Positions 26,003-33,570 of a stretch of DNA of 56,633 nt are shown here, in pieces. The DNA comes from Bacteroidia bacterium (lineage in GTDB: Bacteria > Bacteroidota > Bacteroidia > UKL13-3), in assembly GCA_018058135.1 (NCBI GenBank), contig JAGPCK010000014.1, positions 1-56,633 on the forward strand, read 5' to 3'. Positions within the stretch are counted from its first letter, which is position 1. Each line of letters begins with the position of its first letter. The position numbers and the translations under genes were made by a program. The notes beneath the pieces are model-generated. The model had not been told where the DNA came from. It searched no databases and saw only the letters and a program-made list of their open reading frames with translations.

Positions 26003-26956
26003 TTAAAAAATTACAATTTTCAGGTACTCATTCAGCCCGTTTTTATACTTTAAATTAACAATATAAATGCCTTGTGCGTAATGTTTCTGAGCAATAATTT
26101 CCTCTTGATTGTGCATTAAGACCAAATGCTCTACTTGCTCACCTCTGGCATTACAAATAGTTAATGTCTCTATAGGTAATTCTGATTCATATTTTAGCTT
26201 AAAATGAACCGGCTGACCGGATTGAAAAAATGTAGGATACAAGAGATTTTGGTGATTTGCTGTTAATTCATGAGCACCAGTAATATAATAATTCAAAATA
26301 CACTGATTCGATTGATAATAAACGGTTTCTCCCTGTTTAAAACAGCTTATGAACTGCTGAATTAAATGACCTTCAAATGGAAATGCCGCTATGTCTCTTT
26401 CAGGATAAAGTAGCAGCTGATCAGAACCTATTTTTTCAACAAAATTGTAATATGCATTATGTCTTAATTTCCTTAATTGTGTTAGATTCAGACTATCGTT
26501 TATAGAATAAATAGAATACTTTCTCTCTACAATTAAAGTATCTGTTACAATTGACAAACTATCATATACAATCCTCCTGGCATAAAAAGTATCGTTTACT
26601 TGAAGTGAAAAATCATACAGTAAAAATTCTGTTGTATCACGAAACAAGTTGTAATCAACATACTTCAACCAAACCTTTGATTGTGTATTGTTGATACGCA
26701 ACAAAGCATGCAGCACCGCTCCACTGTCATTATCATAACTAAATGTTTTTATGGTGTAAAGTTTTGAATAAGTAACAGAATTAATGGTTGTATCTCCTTT
26801 TACTTTGTATGCACAAGTTCTATAAAAAGATGCCATATCAAAGTTACCATAACTCCACAAAGCACTATCAGTTGGGAAAGGGCGGTAAATACCTGTTTGT
26901 GCAAATAACGCAACGGTTGTAAATACAACAAACAGAAAAATTAATATCTTTTTCAT
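26003..26956 (-). CDS. Secreted protein with type A T9SS sorting-like C-terminus
   Basis: A 317-residue exported protein with a signal peptide ending ALFAQ. The body has repeated beta strands with Tyr/Asp-rich turns and no recognised fold. The last 80 residues resemble a diverged type A sorting domain: LLYPTFFQSGQPVHFKL, IETLTICNARGEQVEHL, YAQGIYIVNLKYKNG, EYLKIVIF. The usual PNP box is altered to YPTFF. It is the first gene of a three-gene operon, 10 bases before the 1517-aa gene. Confidence 0.75.
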   Translation of the reverse strand: MKKILIFLFVVFTTVALFAQTGIYRPFPTDSALWSYGNFDMASFYRTCAYKVKGDTTINSVTYSKLYTIKTFSYDNDSGAVLHALLRINNTQSKVWLKYVDYNLFRDTTEFLLYDFSLQVNDTFYARRIVYDSLSIVTDTLIVERKYSIYSINDSLNLTQLRKLRHNAYYNFVEKIGSDQLLLYPERDIAAFPFEGHLIQQFISCFKQGETVYYQSNQCILNYYITGAHELTANHQNLLYPTFFQSGQPVHFKLKYESELPIETLTICNARGEQVEHLVLMHNQEEIIAQKHYAQGIYIVNLKYKNGLNEYLKIVIF

Positions 26957-26972
26957 AACCTTCTTTTTCTAT

Positions 26973-27002
26973 CAAAGATACAGCAATTGGTGGTTTTACA
27001 AA
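26973..27002 (-). promoter_or_regulatory. Promoter of the three-gene T9SS cargo operon
   Basis: Minus strand: TTTG (26999-27002), 18 bases, TATCTTTG (26973-26980). Both boxes match the Bacteroidota consensus. The start is expected near 26966, giving a leader of about 10 bases before the ATG of the 317-aa gene. Confidence 0.75.
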
Positions 27003-27106
27003 TGTGGAGAGAAAGGCCAACCCGCGCAATACCCGTATGGGGTAAAAAACATTACCCGAATGGGTAATTTCAGTTTTAATGAGTTGGGGTGGGCGGGTTC
27101 TTCTAC

Positions 27107-27135
27107 AGAGGTCTGACGCATTATGAGTTTGACCT
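27107..27135. repeat. Degenerate copy of the 17778 palindrome
   Basis: The 29 bases match 17780-17808 at 24 positions (by hand alignment) and keep 5-bp AGGTC/GACCT arms, but the rest of the stem is decayed. It lies in the 262-base gap between divergent genes. Confidence 0.5.
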
Positions 27136-27218
27136 AAAAGAAAACTCCTAGAGTAAGTCCGGCTTTTTTCCAAGCAACTTTTTTAGTACTTTTATACTCT
27201 GTTCTTTAAAATAAGCTT

Positions 27219-27953
27219 ATGAAAACTCAGACAAGTATAATCATTGGGCTCGTTACTTTATTTTTAATCACCACTTCCTGCTATGAAACAGCTGAAGAGT
27301 TGTATACACCCGGCAAAAGTGAACTCTTTTTCCCGCTCAAAACGGGCAATAGTTGGACATTTATGGAGTATGTAACCGACACCACCTCCTCTTGGCCCAA
27401 TAATACCCCGGTAAAAATAATTACTCTTGATAGTGCAAAAGTAAAATGGACTGTAACCGGCAGCTACATGAAAGAAAATGATGAGTTTTATCTCATCTAT
27501 GTTAGCTACCCTGATTTCCCTGATCGAAGTGGCTATTTCAGTATTTCCAATAAGTACAATAGAATATACCGTGATCTTAACAATGGTTACACACCTTTTC
27601 GATATTACATGTATGACAAATATTCTCCCCGTTACCTGATGCACTTTGACTATGCCACACTTGATTACGGCAAACCCTCCTCTCCAGAGGACGGAGAAAG
27701 CGAGTTTACTTCCGGCTGGACCCTCACTACTGCCTTGGGTGTGCTTACGGCTAACAGAGGGAAGTATAACTTTTCTCAATTAAGTCATAAAGGAGAAACA
27801 GCTGAAACTACCTCCTGGTATTTTTCACCATTGGTAGGCACAACTATGTATTCATTTAGTAGCATAAATACATACCGAAAGCCCGATTGGACAATATCCA
27901 GTATAGTGAATCTAACCTGCCAAGGGAAATTATTATCCTGTCATTTGAACTAA
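27219..27953 (+). CDS. Lipoprotein of unknown function
   Basis: A 244-residue lipoprotein: N-terminal hydrophobic stretch ending ITTSCYE, lipid-modified Cys at about 21. The mature domain is beta-rich and starts LFFPLKTGNSWTFMEYV, a pattern shared with many uncharacterised Bacteroidota lipoproteins that carry an N-terminal PLxxGNxW motif. No catalytic residues can be named. Its upstream -7 region is a weak TACTTTTA at 27187-27194. It appears to be monocistronic. Confidence 0.72.
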   Translation: MKTQTSIIIGLVTLFLITTSCYETAEELYTPGKSELFFPLKTGNSWTFMEYVTDTTSSWPNNTPVKIITLDSAKVKWTVTGSYMKENDEFYLIYVSYPDFPDRSGYFSISNKYNRIYRDLNNGYTPFRYYMYDKYSPRYLMHFDYATLDYGKPSSPEDGESEFTSGWTLTTALGVLTANRGKYNFSQLSHKGETAETTSWYFSPLVGTTMYSFSSINTYRKPDWTISSIVNLTCQGKLLSCHLN

Positions 27954-27998
27954 ATTCATCAAACAGGTTATAGCATCACTTTCTTTAGAAGAGAAAAA

Positions 27999-29681
27999 TT
28001 ACTTTGCTTCGTAAACTTTTTTCCCTGCAATAAATGTGTAAAGTACTTTGGCATTAAACACTTCTACAATGTTGCCTTTCATGATGTCTTTGTCCAGCAC
28101 TATAAAATCAGCCAACCTGTTATTTTCCAGGCAGCCTTTTTCATTTTCTTCATGCTGTGCATAAGCTGCCCAGTAGGTCATCCCTTTCATGGCTTCGTAT
28201 AGTGTGAGCGCATTCTGGTATTGAAACATACCGGCAGGATGTTCTTGCCTGGTGGTGCGCATTACTGCTGAAAAAAGTGTCCCCATGGGGTTAACCTCTT
28301 CCACGGGAAAATCGGTACCCAGAGCAATTCGTCCGCTAAACATGAGTAGTTTTTTATAAGGATAAGCTTCATCCAGCCTTCCGTTACCAATTCTATCGGG
28401 TACCCAGTTTTTATCAGAACTTACATGCGTTGGTTGTACTGAAGGAATTATGCTGTACTTCTTAAATTTTAACCATTCACCCGGATGCACAATTTGCGCG
28501 TGTTCAATTCTCCAGCGCCTGTCGTTTTCGCCTTTTAAAATTTCACCATACATATTCAGCATTACCCTGTTGGCTGAGTCGCCAATGCAATGGGTATTGA
28601 GTTGGTATCCCGCAGCGAAAACACGCTTGGCCATGCTGCGTAAATAAGCAGTATCATTGAGCATTAGTCCGTAATGATTTGGTTTATCTGAGTAGGGTTG
28701 CAGCAAGCAGGCCCCGCGAGAGCCAAGGGCTCCGTCAGCATACAACTTCACTGATTGAATGTGGAGGTTACCTTTGCGCAACGGACCTTTGCTCATGTAG
28801 TTTTTAAAGTTTTCTTCCGTTGGATTAAGCATGGCATACATACGAATGTTGAGTTTACCTTGTGTGTACATCTCTTCCATTTTTTTCACCACGGCATAAT
28901 CCAAACCTGCATCTTGTACAGAAGTTAATCCGTTAGCCACACATATTTTCTCAGCGGCCAACAAGGCATTCTCCATATCAACTGCTTTAGGTTTGGGTAG
29001 TTTTCGCTCAACAATATCTACAGCATTATCAATAAGCAATCCGGTAGGTTGTCCATCTGCGCCCAATACTATTTCACCACCAGCTACTTTTGTTTGGGCG
29101 TTAATCTTAGCTGCCTTCAATGCTTTTGAATTCACCAGCGCTGCGTGTCCGTCAACTCTTTTGAGCATTACAGGAATTTTAGGAAACATCGAATCCAGTT
29201 TTTCTTTGGTAGGGAATTGTTTATCCGTCCACAGGTTTTGATCCCAACCACGACCCAGTATCCATTTGTACTTTTTGTCTTTGTTCTCCTGAAGATAATC
29301 ACTCAACTTTTTCAGCATTTGCTCGTACGAGGTAGCCCCCTTGAGATTGGCCTGAAGCAAATTCAACCCTAATCCGTAAAAGTGACAATGGGCATCATTA
29401 AAACCCGGATAGATGTATTTCCCATCCAGATTCAGTATGTTTTTACTTTCAAAACGGTCGAAAATATTATCTGGTGAATTGCTTACTACTGCTACTTTAC
29501 CATTTACAATAACCATGTAACGCTGAGTACTCATCTCCGCATCCATGGTGTAGATGGTACCGTTAATCACAATCATGTCGGCCTGTATTTTTTGGCCTGT
29601 CTGCCCTGTCTGCTGTGCAGAAAGAGTAAGGCTGATACATGTTGCTAAAACCACTAAACAATTTTTCCAACTCATTTTCAT
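27999..29681 (-). CDS. Exported amidohydrolase, YtcJ/AepA type
   Basis: A 560-residue amidohydrolase family 3 enzyme with a signal peptide ending LSAQQ, so it probably works in the periplasm. Metal-site motifs can be seen: NDAHCHFYG (HxH of strand 1), VDGHAALVN, YADGALGSRGACL, HCIGDSANR, EHAQIVHP and GTDFPVEEVNP. The family hydrolyses amide or imide bonds with varied substrates; none can be assigned here. The gene follows the acyl-CoA carboxylase gene by 15 bases, suggesting an operon, perhaps linked to amino-acid or amide catabolism. Confidence 0.87.
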   Translation of the reverse strand: MKMSWKNCLVVLATCISLTLSAQQTGQTGQKIQADMIVINGTIYTMDAEMSTQRYMVIVNGKVAVVSNSPDNIFDRFESKNILNLDGKYIYPGFNDAHCHFYGLGLNLLQANLKGATSYEQMLKKLSDYLQENKDKKYKWILGRGWDQNLWTDKQFPTKEKLDSMFPKIPVMLKRVDGHAALVNSKALKAAKINAQTKVAGGEIVLGADGQPTGLLIDNAVDIVERKLPKPKAVDMENALLAAEKICVANGLTSVQDAGLDYAVVKKMEEMYTQGKLNIRMYAMLNPTEENFKNYMSKGPLRKGNLHIQSVKLYADGALGSRGACLLQPYSDKPNHYGLMLNDTAYLRSMAKRVFAAGYQLNTHCIGDSANRVMLNMYGEILKGENDRRWRIEHAQIVHPGEWLKFKKYSIIPSVQPTHVSSDKNWVPDRIGNGRLDEAYPYKKLLMFSGRIALGTDFPVEEVNPMGTLFSAVMRTTRQEHPAGMFQYQNALTLYEAMKGMTYWAAYAQHEENEKGCLENNRLADFIVLDKDIMKGNIVEVFNAKVLYTFIAGKKVYEAK

Positions 29682-29696
29682 AATTATGTAGTTTAA

Positions 29697-31316
29697 TTAA
29701 GCTCTGATAACTCCCGGGCGAAACTCTTTGGTAACTGGAGCATGATTGGCTGCCTCAATGCCCATACTCACCCATTTACGTGTTTCCACCGGATCTATTA
29801 TCGCATCTACCCACAAACGTGCAGCTGCATAGTACGGACTCATTTGTTTGTTGTAACGGTCGGTAATTTTTTCCAGTAGTGCCTGCTGTTTTACTTCATC
29901 TACCACTTCGCCCCTGCCCTTCAGCGCAGCTTCTTCAATTTGCAACAACACTTTAGCAGCTTGCGCACCACCCATTACCGCAATGTTGGCATTTGGCCAG
30001 GCTGCAATTAAGCGTGGGTCGTAGGCTTTACCACACATGGCATAATTGCCTGCACCGTAGCTATTGCCTGTAATGATGGTAAATTTAGGTACCACTGAAT
30101 TGGCTTGTGCATTCACCAGTTTGGCTCCGTCTTTAATAATGCCACCATGTTCACTTCTGCTGCCCACCATAAATCCGGTTACGTCTTGTAAAAACAATAA
30201 CGGAATTTTTTTCTGGTTGCAGTTCATAATAAAGTGTGCCGCTTTATCAGCACTGTCGCTGTAAATTACTCCTCCAATCTGCATTTCTGTCGGGTTATCC
30301 GCAGCATTTTGTTTGGGTTTCTTCGCTTTCACCACCATGCGGTTGTTGGCTACAATACCCACTGCCCAACCATCAATACGGGCATATCCGCAGGTAATGG
30401 TTTTGCCGTAAAGTTCTTTGTAGGCATCAAAGCTGCCTGCATCAACCAATCGTTCTATGATTTCCATCACATCAAACGGCTTGGTAAAATTGGCTACGGC
30501 ATCATACACATCATCCATACTTTTGGCCGGAGCCACAGGTGCAACACGGTTAAAGCCGGCCTTGTCAAAATCACCTATTTTGTCCATGATACGTTTGATG
30601 CGGTCGAGACAAGCGGCATCATTTTCAAATTTATAATCGGTTACTCCGCTTATCTCACAATGTGTGGTAGCACCGCCCAGAGTTTCGTTGTCTATTTCTT
30701 CACCTATAGCTGCCTTAACCAAATAACTTCCTGCTAAAAATATGGAACCTGTTTTATCCACTATCATGGCCTCATCGCTCATAATAGGCAGGTAAGCACC
30801 ACCGGCTACGCAACTGCCCATTACTGCGGCTATCTGCGTAATACCCATACTGCTCATTACTGCATTATTTCTGAAGATGCGCCCGAAGTGTTCCTTATCC
30901 GGGAATATTTCATCCTGCATGGGGAGATACACTCCTGCACTATCCACCAAATAAATAATGGGTAATCTGTTTTCGATAGAAATTTCCTGTGCACGCAGGT
31001 TCTTTTTCCCGCTGATGGGAAACCAGGCTCCCGCCTTCACTGTGGCATCATTAGCTACTACAATACACTGCCTTCCGCTAACATATCCCATCATTACCAC
31101 TACACCTCCACCGGGGCATCCGCCATGTTCTTCGTACATCTCATACCCGGCCAAAGTGCCAATTTCAATGCGCGGGGCATCTTTATCCAACAAATAATCT
31201 ACCCGCTCGCGAGCCAGCATTTTTCCTTTTTCCTTTTGTTTTGCAGCAGCTTTTTTTCCTCCGCCTTCAAATATTTTAGACTCAATCGCTTTGAGTTCCT
31301 GAACTTTTTCTTTCAT
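29697..31316 (-). CDS. Acyl-CoA carboxylase, beta (carboxyltransferase) subunit
   Basis: A 539-residue biotin-dependent carboxyltransferase of the propionyl/methylcrotonyl-CoA carboxylase type. The N-half shows GGCPGGGVVVMMGYVSGRQ and MGSCVAGGAYLPIMSDE. The C-half shows FLQDVTGFMVGSRSEHGGIIKDGAK and KFTIITGNSYGAGNYAMCGKAYDP. Both oxyanion-stabilising Gly-rich loops are intact. The biotin carboxylase and biotin carrier subunits are not nearby. The strong similarity to methylcrotonoyl-CoA carboxylases (GGAxxHC, GITDYK-like stretch) favours leucine catabolism, but propionyl-CoA cannot be excluded. Confidence 0.88.
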   Translation of the reverse strand: MKEKVQELKAIESKIFEGGGKKAAAKQKEKGKMLARERVDYLLDKDAPRIEIGTLAGYEMYEEHGGCPGGGVVVMMGYVSGRQCIVVANDATVKAGAWFPISGKKNLRAQEISIENRLPIIYLVDSAGVYLPMQDEIFPDKEHFGRIFRNNAVMSSMGITQIAAVMGSCVAGGAYLPIMSDEAMIVDKTGSIFLAGSYLVKAAIGEEIDNETLGGATTHCEISGVTDYKFENDAACLDRIKRIMDKIGDFDKAGFNRVAPVAPAKSMDDVYDAVANFTKPFDVMEIIERLVDAGSFDAYKELYGKTITCGYARIDGWAVGIVANNRMVVKAKKPKQNAADNPTEMQIGGVIYSDSADKAAHFIMNCNQKKIPLLFLQDVTGFMVGSRSEHGGIIKDGAKLVNAQANSVVPKFTIITGNSYGAGNYAMCGKAYDPRLIAAWPNANIAVMGGAQAAKVLLQIEEAALKGRGEVVDEVKQQALLEKITDRYNKQMSPYYAAARLWVDAIIDPVETRKWVSMGIEAANHAPVTKEFRPGVIRA

Positions 31317-31345
31317 GAAGTATATTTAATCTGTTCACTATCGGG

Positions 31346-31353
31346 CAAATCTA
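31346..31353 (-). promoter_or_regulatory. -7 promoter element for the acyl-CoA carboxylase operon
   Basis: Minus strand TAGATTTG, an exact TAnnTTTG match, 29 bases upstream of the ATG at 31316. No good -33 TTG is seen at the usual distance. Confidence 0.5.
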
Positions 31354-31405
31354 ACATCTTCCATCAAAAAGACAGGAATAGGTTTCACTCTTTTGATAAT
31401 TTTAA

Positions 31406-31413
31406 TACTTTTG
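31406..31413 (+). promoter_or_regulatory. -7 promoter element for the SRP RNA gene
   Basis: TACTTTTG matches TAnnTTTG and ends 2 bases before the first paired base of the predicted SRP RNA (31416), consistent with direct transcription of a structured RNA. Confidence 0.65.
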
Positions 31414-31415
31414 CA

Positions 31416-31510
31416 GCGGGTAGGCGTTATACGACCAGCTCCCTTTGAACTCCCCCAGGCCTTGATCGGAGCAAGGGCAGAAGGTTGAGCGGTGCGATAT
31501 AATGGCCGCC
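31416..31510 (+). ncRNA. ffs: Signal recognition particle RNA, small bacterial (4.5S) type
   Basis: The 95-base region folds as a single long hairpin. GCGG (31416-31419) pairs with CCGC (31506-31509). GCGTTATA pairs with TATAATGGC, GCTC with GAGC, CCTT with AAGG, and CCC with GGG. The apical part contains the SRP-specific CAGG ... AGCA internal loop, with the same number of bases between them (10) as in E. coli 4.5S RNA. The apical loop here is UGAU-like rather than GGAA. A Bacteroidota -7 box lies directly upstream. The RNA pairs with Ffh to target membrane proteins. Confidence 0.85.
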
Positions 31511-31646
31511 CATTTTTTGTTAATGAATGGTTAATTAGTTAAGTAGCTGATTGATTGAGTGATTAACAAGTTGAGCAATCCAAGGTTTGTACATATTACA
31601 GATAAGCATTTACTTTACTGCATAAACAACACTTTAATATTTTCTC

Positions 31647-32303
31647 ATGAAGTTTTTCATTGATACCGCCAACCTCAACCAGATTAAAGAAGCCAATGAT
31701 TTGGGCATCTTAGACGGAGTAACCACCAACCCTTCCTTAATGGCCAAAGAGGGCATTATCGGTCGCGAAAATATTCTGAAACACTATGTTGACATTTGCA
31801 AAATTGTTAAGGGAGACGTAAGTGCAGAAGTAATTTCAACCGATTTTGAAGGCATTATCAAAGAAGGAGAAGAATTGGCTGCTTTGCATGAAAACATTGT
31901 AGTGAAAGTTCCTATGATAAAAGATGGCATTAAGGCCATCAGCCATTTTCACTCTGCCGGTATTCGCACCAACTGCACGTTGGTATTCTCTGCCGGACAA
32001 GCGTTACTGGCCGCTAAAGCCGGTGCTACCTACATCTCTCCTTTTATCGGAAGGTTGGATGATATCTCTTACAACGGCTTAGAACTGATTGCCCAAATTA
32101 CGCAAATGTTTGCTGTGCAGGGCTACCAGACTCAGGTACTCGCTGCTTCCATACGCAACCCTATACACATTATCAAATGTGCTGAAATTGGCGCGCATGT
32201 TATCACCAGTCCGCTGGAGCCTATTCTGGCTTTATTGAAACACCCGTTAACGGATATAGGTCTGGAGAAATTTTTAGCCGACCACAAAAAAGCCAACGCT
32301 TAA
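31647..32303 (+). CDS. fsa: Fructose-6-phosphate aldolase / short transaldolase
   Basis: A 218-residue class I aldolase of the short transaldolase (TalC/Fsa) family. The TIM-barrel start [16 protein letters not shown] and [13 protein letters not shown] are diagnostic. The Schiff-base Lys is Lys87 in NIVVKVPM. The GRLDDI and SIRNPIHI stretches are also present. It may act as transaldolase in the pentose phosphate pathway or as F6P aldolase; the sequence alone does not decide. Its TAA stop shares the palindrome CTTAAG with the stop of the convergent GmhB-type gene. Confidence 0.92.
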   Translation: MKFFIDTANLNQIKEANDLGILDGVTTNPSLMAKEGIIGRENILKHYVDICKIVKGDVSAEVISTDFEGIIKEGEELAALHENIVVKVPMIKDGIKAISHFHSAGIRTNCTLVFSAGQALLAAKAGATYISPFIGRLDDISYNGLELIAQITQMFAVQGYQTQVLAASIRNPIHIIKCAEIGAHVITSPLEPILALLKHPLTDIGLEKFLADHKKANA

Positions 32304-32779
32304 GCTATTTGATGAACAATGGTCATCATGTTGGTGTTGGACTCCAATAGGATGGCTTGTTTTACACCGGCCATAGTTGCGCATACTATATCCCTGTCTT
32401 TATCCCCAATAAAATAAGAGGTAGCAGGGTCAATAGTAAAACGGGCCAATGCTTTTTCTACCAGAAGAGAACCGGGTTTTCGGCACAGGCATTTACCAAA
32501 ATCGGGGTGATGCGGGCAATAATAGATTTCAGTAAAATGAATATCGGGCAACAACGACTTCATCTTTTCATGAATAGTTGCCAGTCCCGGTTGCGTATAC
32601 AATCCTTTGGCTATGCCTCCCTGATTGGTGATTACAATAAGTAAATACCCTTTAGATTGAACCGTTTTCAGAAATTCAGGTACCCCGGGGTTCAATTCAA
32701 AATCAGCTGCACTACTTACGTACCTGCCGATTTCTTTATTTATTATTCCATCTCTATCTAAAAAGATTGCTTTTTGCAT
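32300..32779 (-). CDS. gmhB: HAD-IIIA phosphatase, GmhB type
   Basis: A 159-residue HAD phosphatase of the histidinol-phosphatase / D-glycero-D-manno-heptose 1,7-bisphosphate 7-phosphatase family. Motif I is FLDRDG (Asp8, Asp10), motif II the TNQGG loop, and motif IV GDKDRD. The zinc loop has the pattern CPHHP ... CLCRKP. In the family it removes the 7-phosphate during ADP-heptose synthesis for LPS. At 159 residues it is slightly short. It shares overlapping stop codons with the aldolase and is divergent from the glycosyltransferase gene. Confidence 0.85.
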   Translation of the reverse strand: MQKAIFLDRDGIINKEIGRYVSSAADFELNPGVPEFLKTVQSKGYLLIVITNQGGIAKGLYTQPGLATIHEKMKSLLPDIHFTEIYYCPHHPDFGKCLCRKPGSLLVEKALARFTIDPATSYFIGDKDRDIVCATMAGVKQAILLESNTNMMTIVHQIA

Positions 32780-32830
32780 TAGTTTTCTTAATTATTGCGT
32801 AAATATTTCACCCGGTAAAATTACACAATA

Positions 32831-33565
32831 TTGTCTGACAGCATCGTCATAATTCCGACCTACAACGAAAAAGAGAACATCGAGTTGATGATTCGAAAGG
32901 TATTTTCCTTGCCCAAAGCTTTTCACTTGCTCATTGTTGACGATAATTCACCCGATGGTACCCGCGATATTGTTAAACGAATTTTACCTGAATTTGAAGG
33001 AAGGCTTCACCTGCTGGAAAGGGCCGGAAAAGAAGGTCTAGGCAGGGCTTACATAGCGGGGTTCAAATGGTGCCTGCAACACCGGTACGAGTACATCTTT
33101 GAGATGGATTGCGACTTCTCTCACAATCCCGAGGATTTGGTTAAGCTCTATGAAACTGCCGTAAAAGGAGCTGACCTGGTGGTGGGCTCGCGTTACAAAT
33201 CGGGCATCAACGTAGTGAACTGGCCCATGAGCAGAGTGCTGATGTCCTATTATGCATCGTGGTACGTTCGCTTTATAACAGGCATGACAGTGAGTGATAC
33301 TACAGCAGGTTTTGTATGCTATAGGAGAAAAGTACTTGAAACCATTGAACTCGACAAAATTAAATTTAAAGGGTACGCTTTCCAGATTGAGATGAAACAC
33401 ACGGCCTGGAAAATCGGTTTTAAAATTGATGAGGTCTCCATCATTTTCACTGACCGTACCATGGGACAAAGCAAAATGAGCAAAGGCATTTTTAAAGAAG
33501 CCATTTGGGGAGTAATTGAATTGCGGTTGAAAAGTATTTTCAGAAATTATCCGAAAATCGTTTAG
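32831..33565 (+). CDS. Polyprenol-phosphate mannose synthase-like glycosyltransferase
   Basis: A 244-residue GT2 family protein that matches bacterial DPM1-like enzymes: start MSDSIVIIPTYNEKENIE, DDNSPDGT, the DxD motif in EMDCDFSHNPED, and TAGFVCYRRKVLE followed by GYAFQIEMKHTAW. It would transfer a hexose (mannose in the type case) from a nucleotide sugar to polyprenyl phosphate at the cytoplasmic face. It has no C-terminal membrane anchor. The start is a TTG at 32831, chosen because the family N-terminus begins exactly there and no ATG fits. Confidence 0.88.
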   Translation: MSDSIVIIPTYNEKENIELMIRKVFSLPKAFHLLIVDDNSPDGTRDIVKRILPEFEGRLHLLERAGKEGLGRAYIAGFKWCLQHRYEYIFEMDCDFSHNPEDLVKLYETAVKGADLVVGSRYKSGINVVNWPMSRVLMSYYASWYVRFITGMTVSDTTAGFVCYRRKVLETIELDKIKFKGYAFQIEMKHTAWKIGFKIDEVSIIFTDRTMGQSKMSKGIFKEAIWGVIELRLKSIFRNYPKIV

Positions 33566-33570
33566 TAACT

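Larger units (their letters stand above)
31317..31646. other. 330-base intergenic region
   Basis: It holds the acyl-CoA carboxylase promoter, the SRP RNA promoter and gene, and then about 135 AT-rich bases (31511-31646) with short direct echoes of TGATT/GAGTGATT but no recognisable gene or strong terminator. Confidence 0.7.

Noticed and set aside
26868..27173. 101-codon leftward ORF crossing the promoter of the T9SS operon
   Set aside because: It overlaps the consensus promoter and the signal peptide region of the 317-aa gene in another frame; composition is not protein-like.
27264..27779. 171-codon leftward ORF opposite the lipoprotein at 27219
   Set aside because: The rightward frame has a clear lipobox and family-like start; the antisense frame has no signal or motif and ends inside the real gene.
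30234..30737. 167-codon rightward ORF
   Set aside because: Antisense to the conserved carboxyltransferase; it has Cys/His-rich, low-complexity composition typical of a shadow frame.
33038..33469. 143-codon leftward ORF
   Set aside because: Antisense to the glycosyltransferase, which has all its motifs in the opposite frame.
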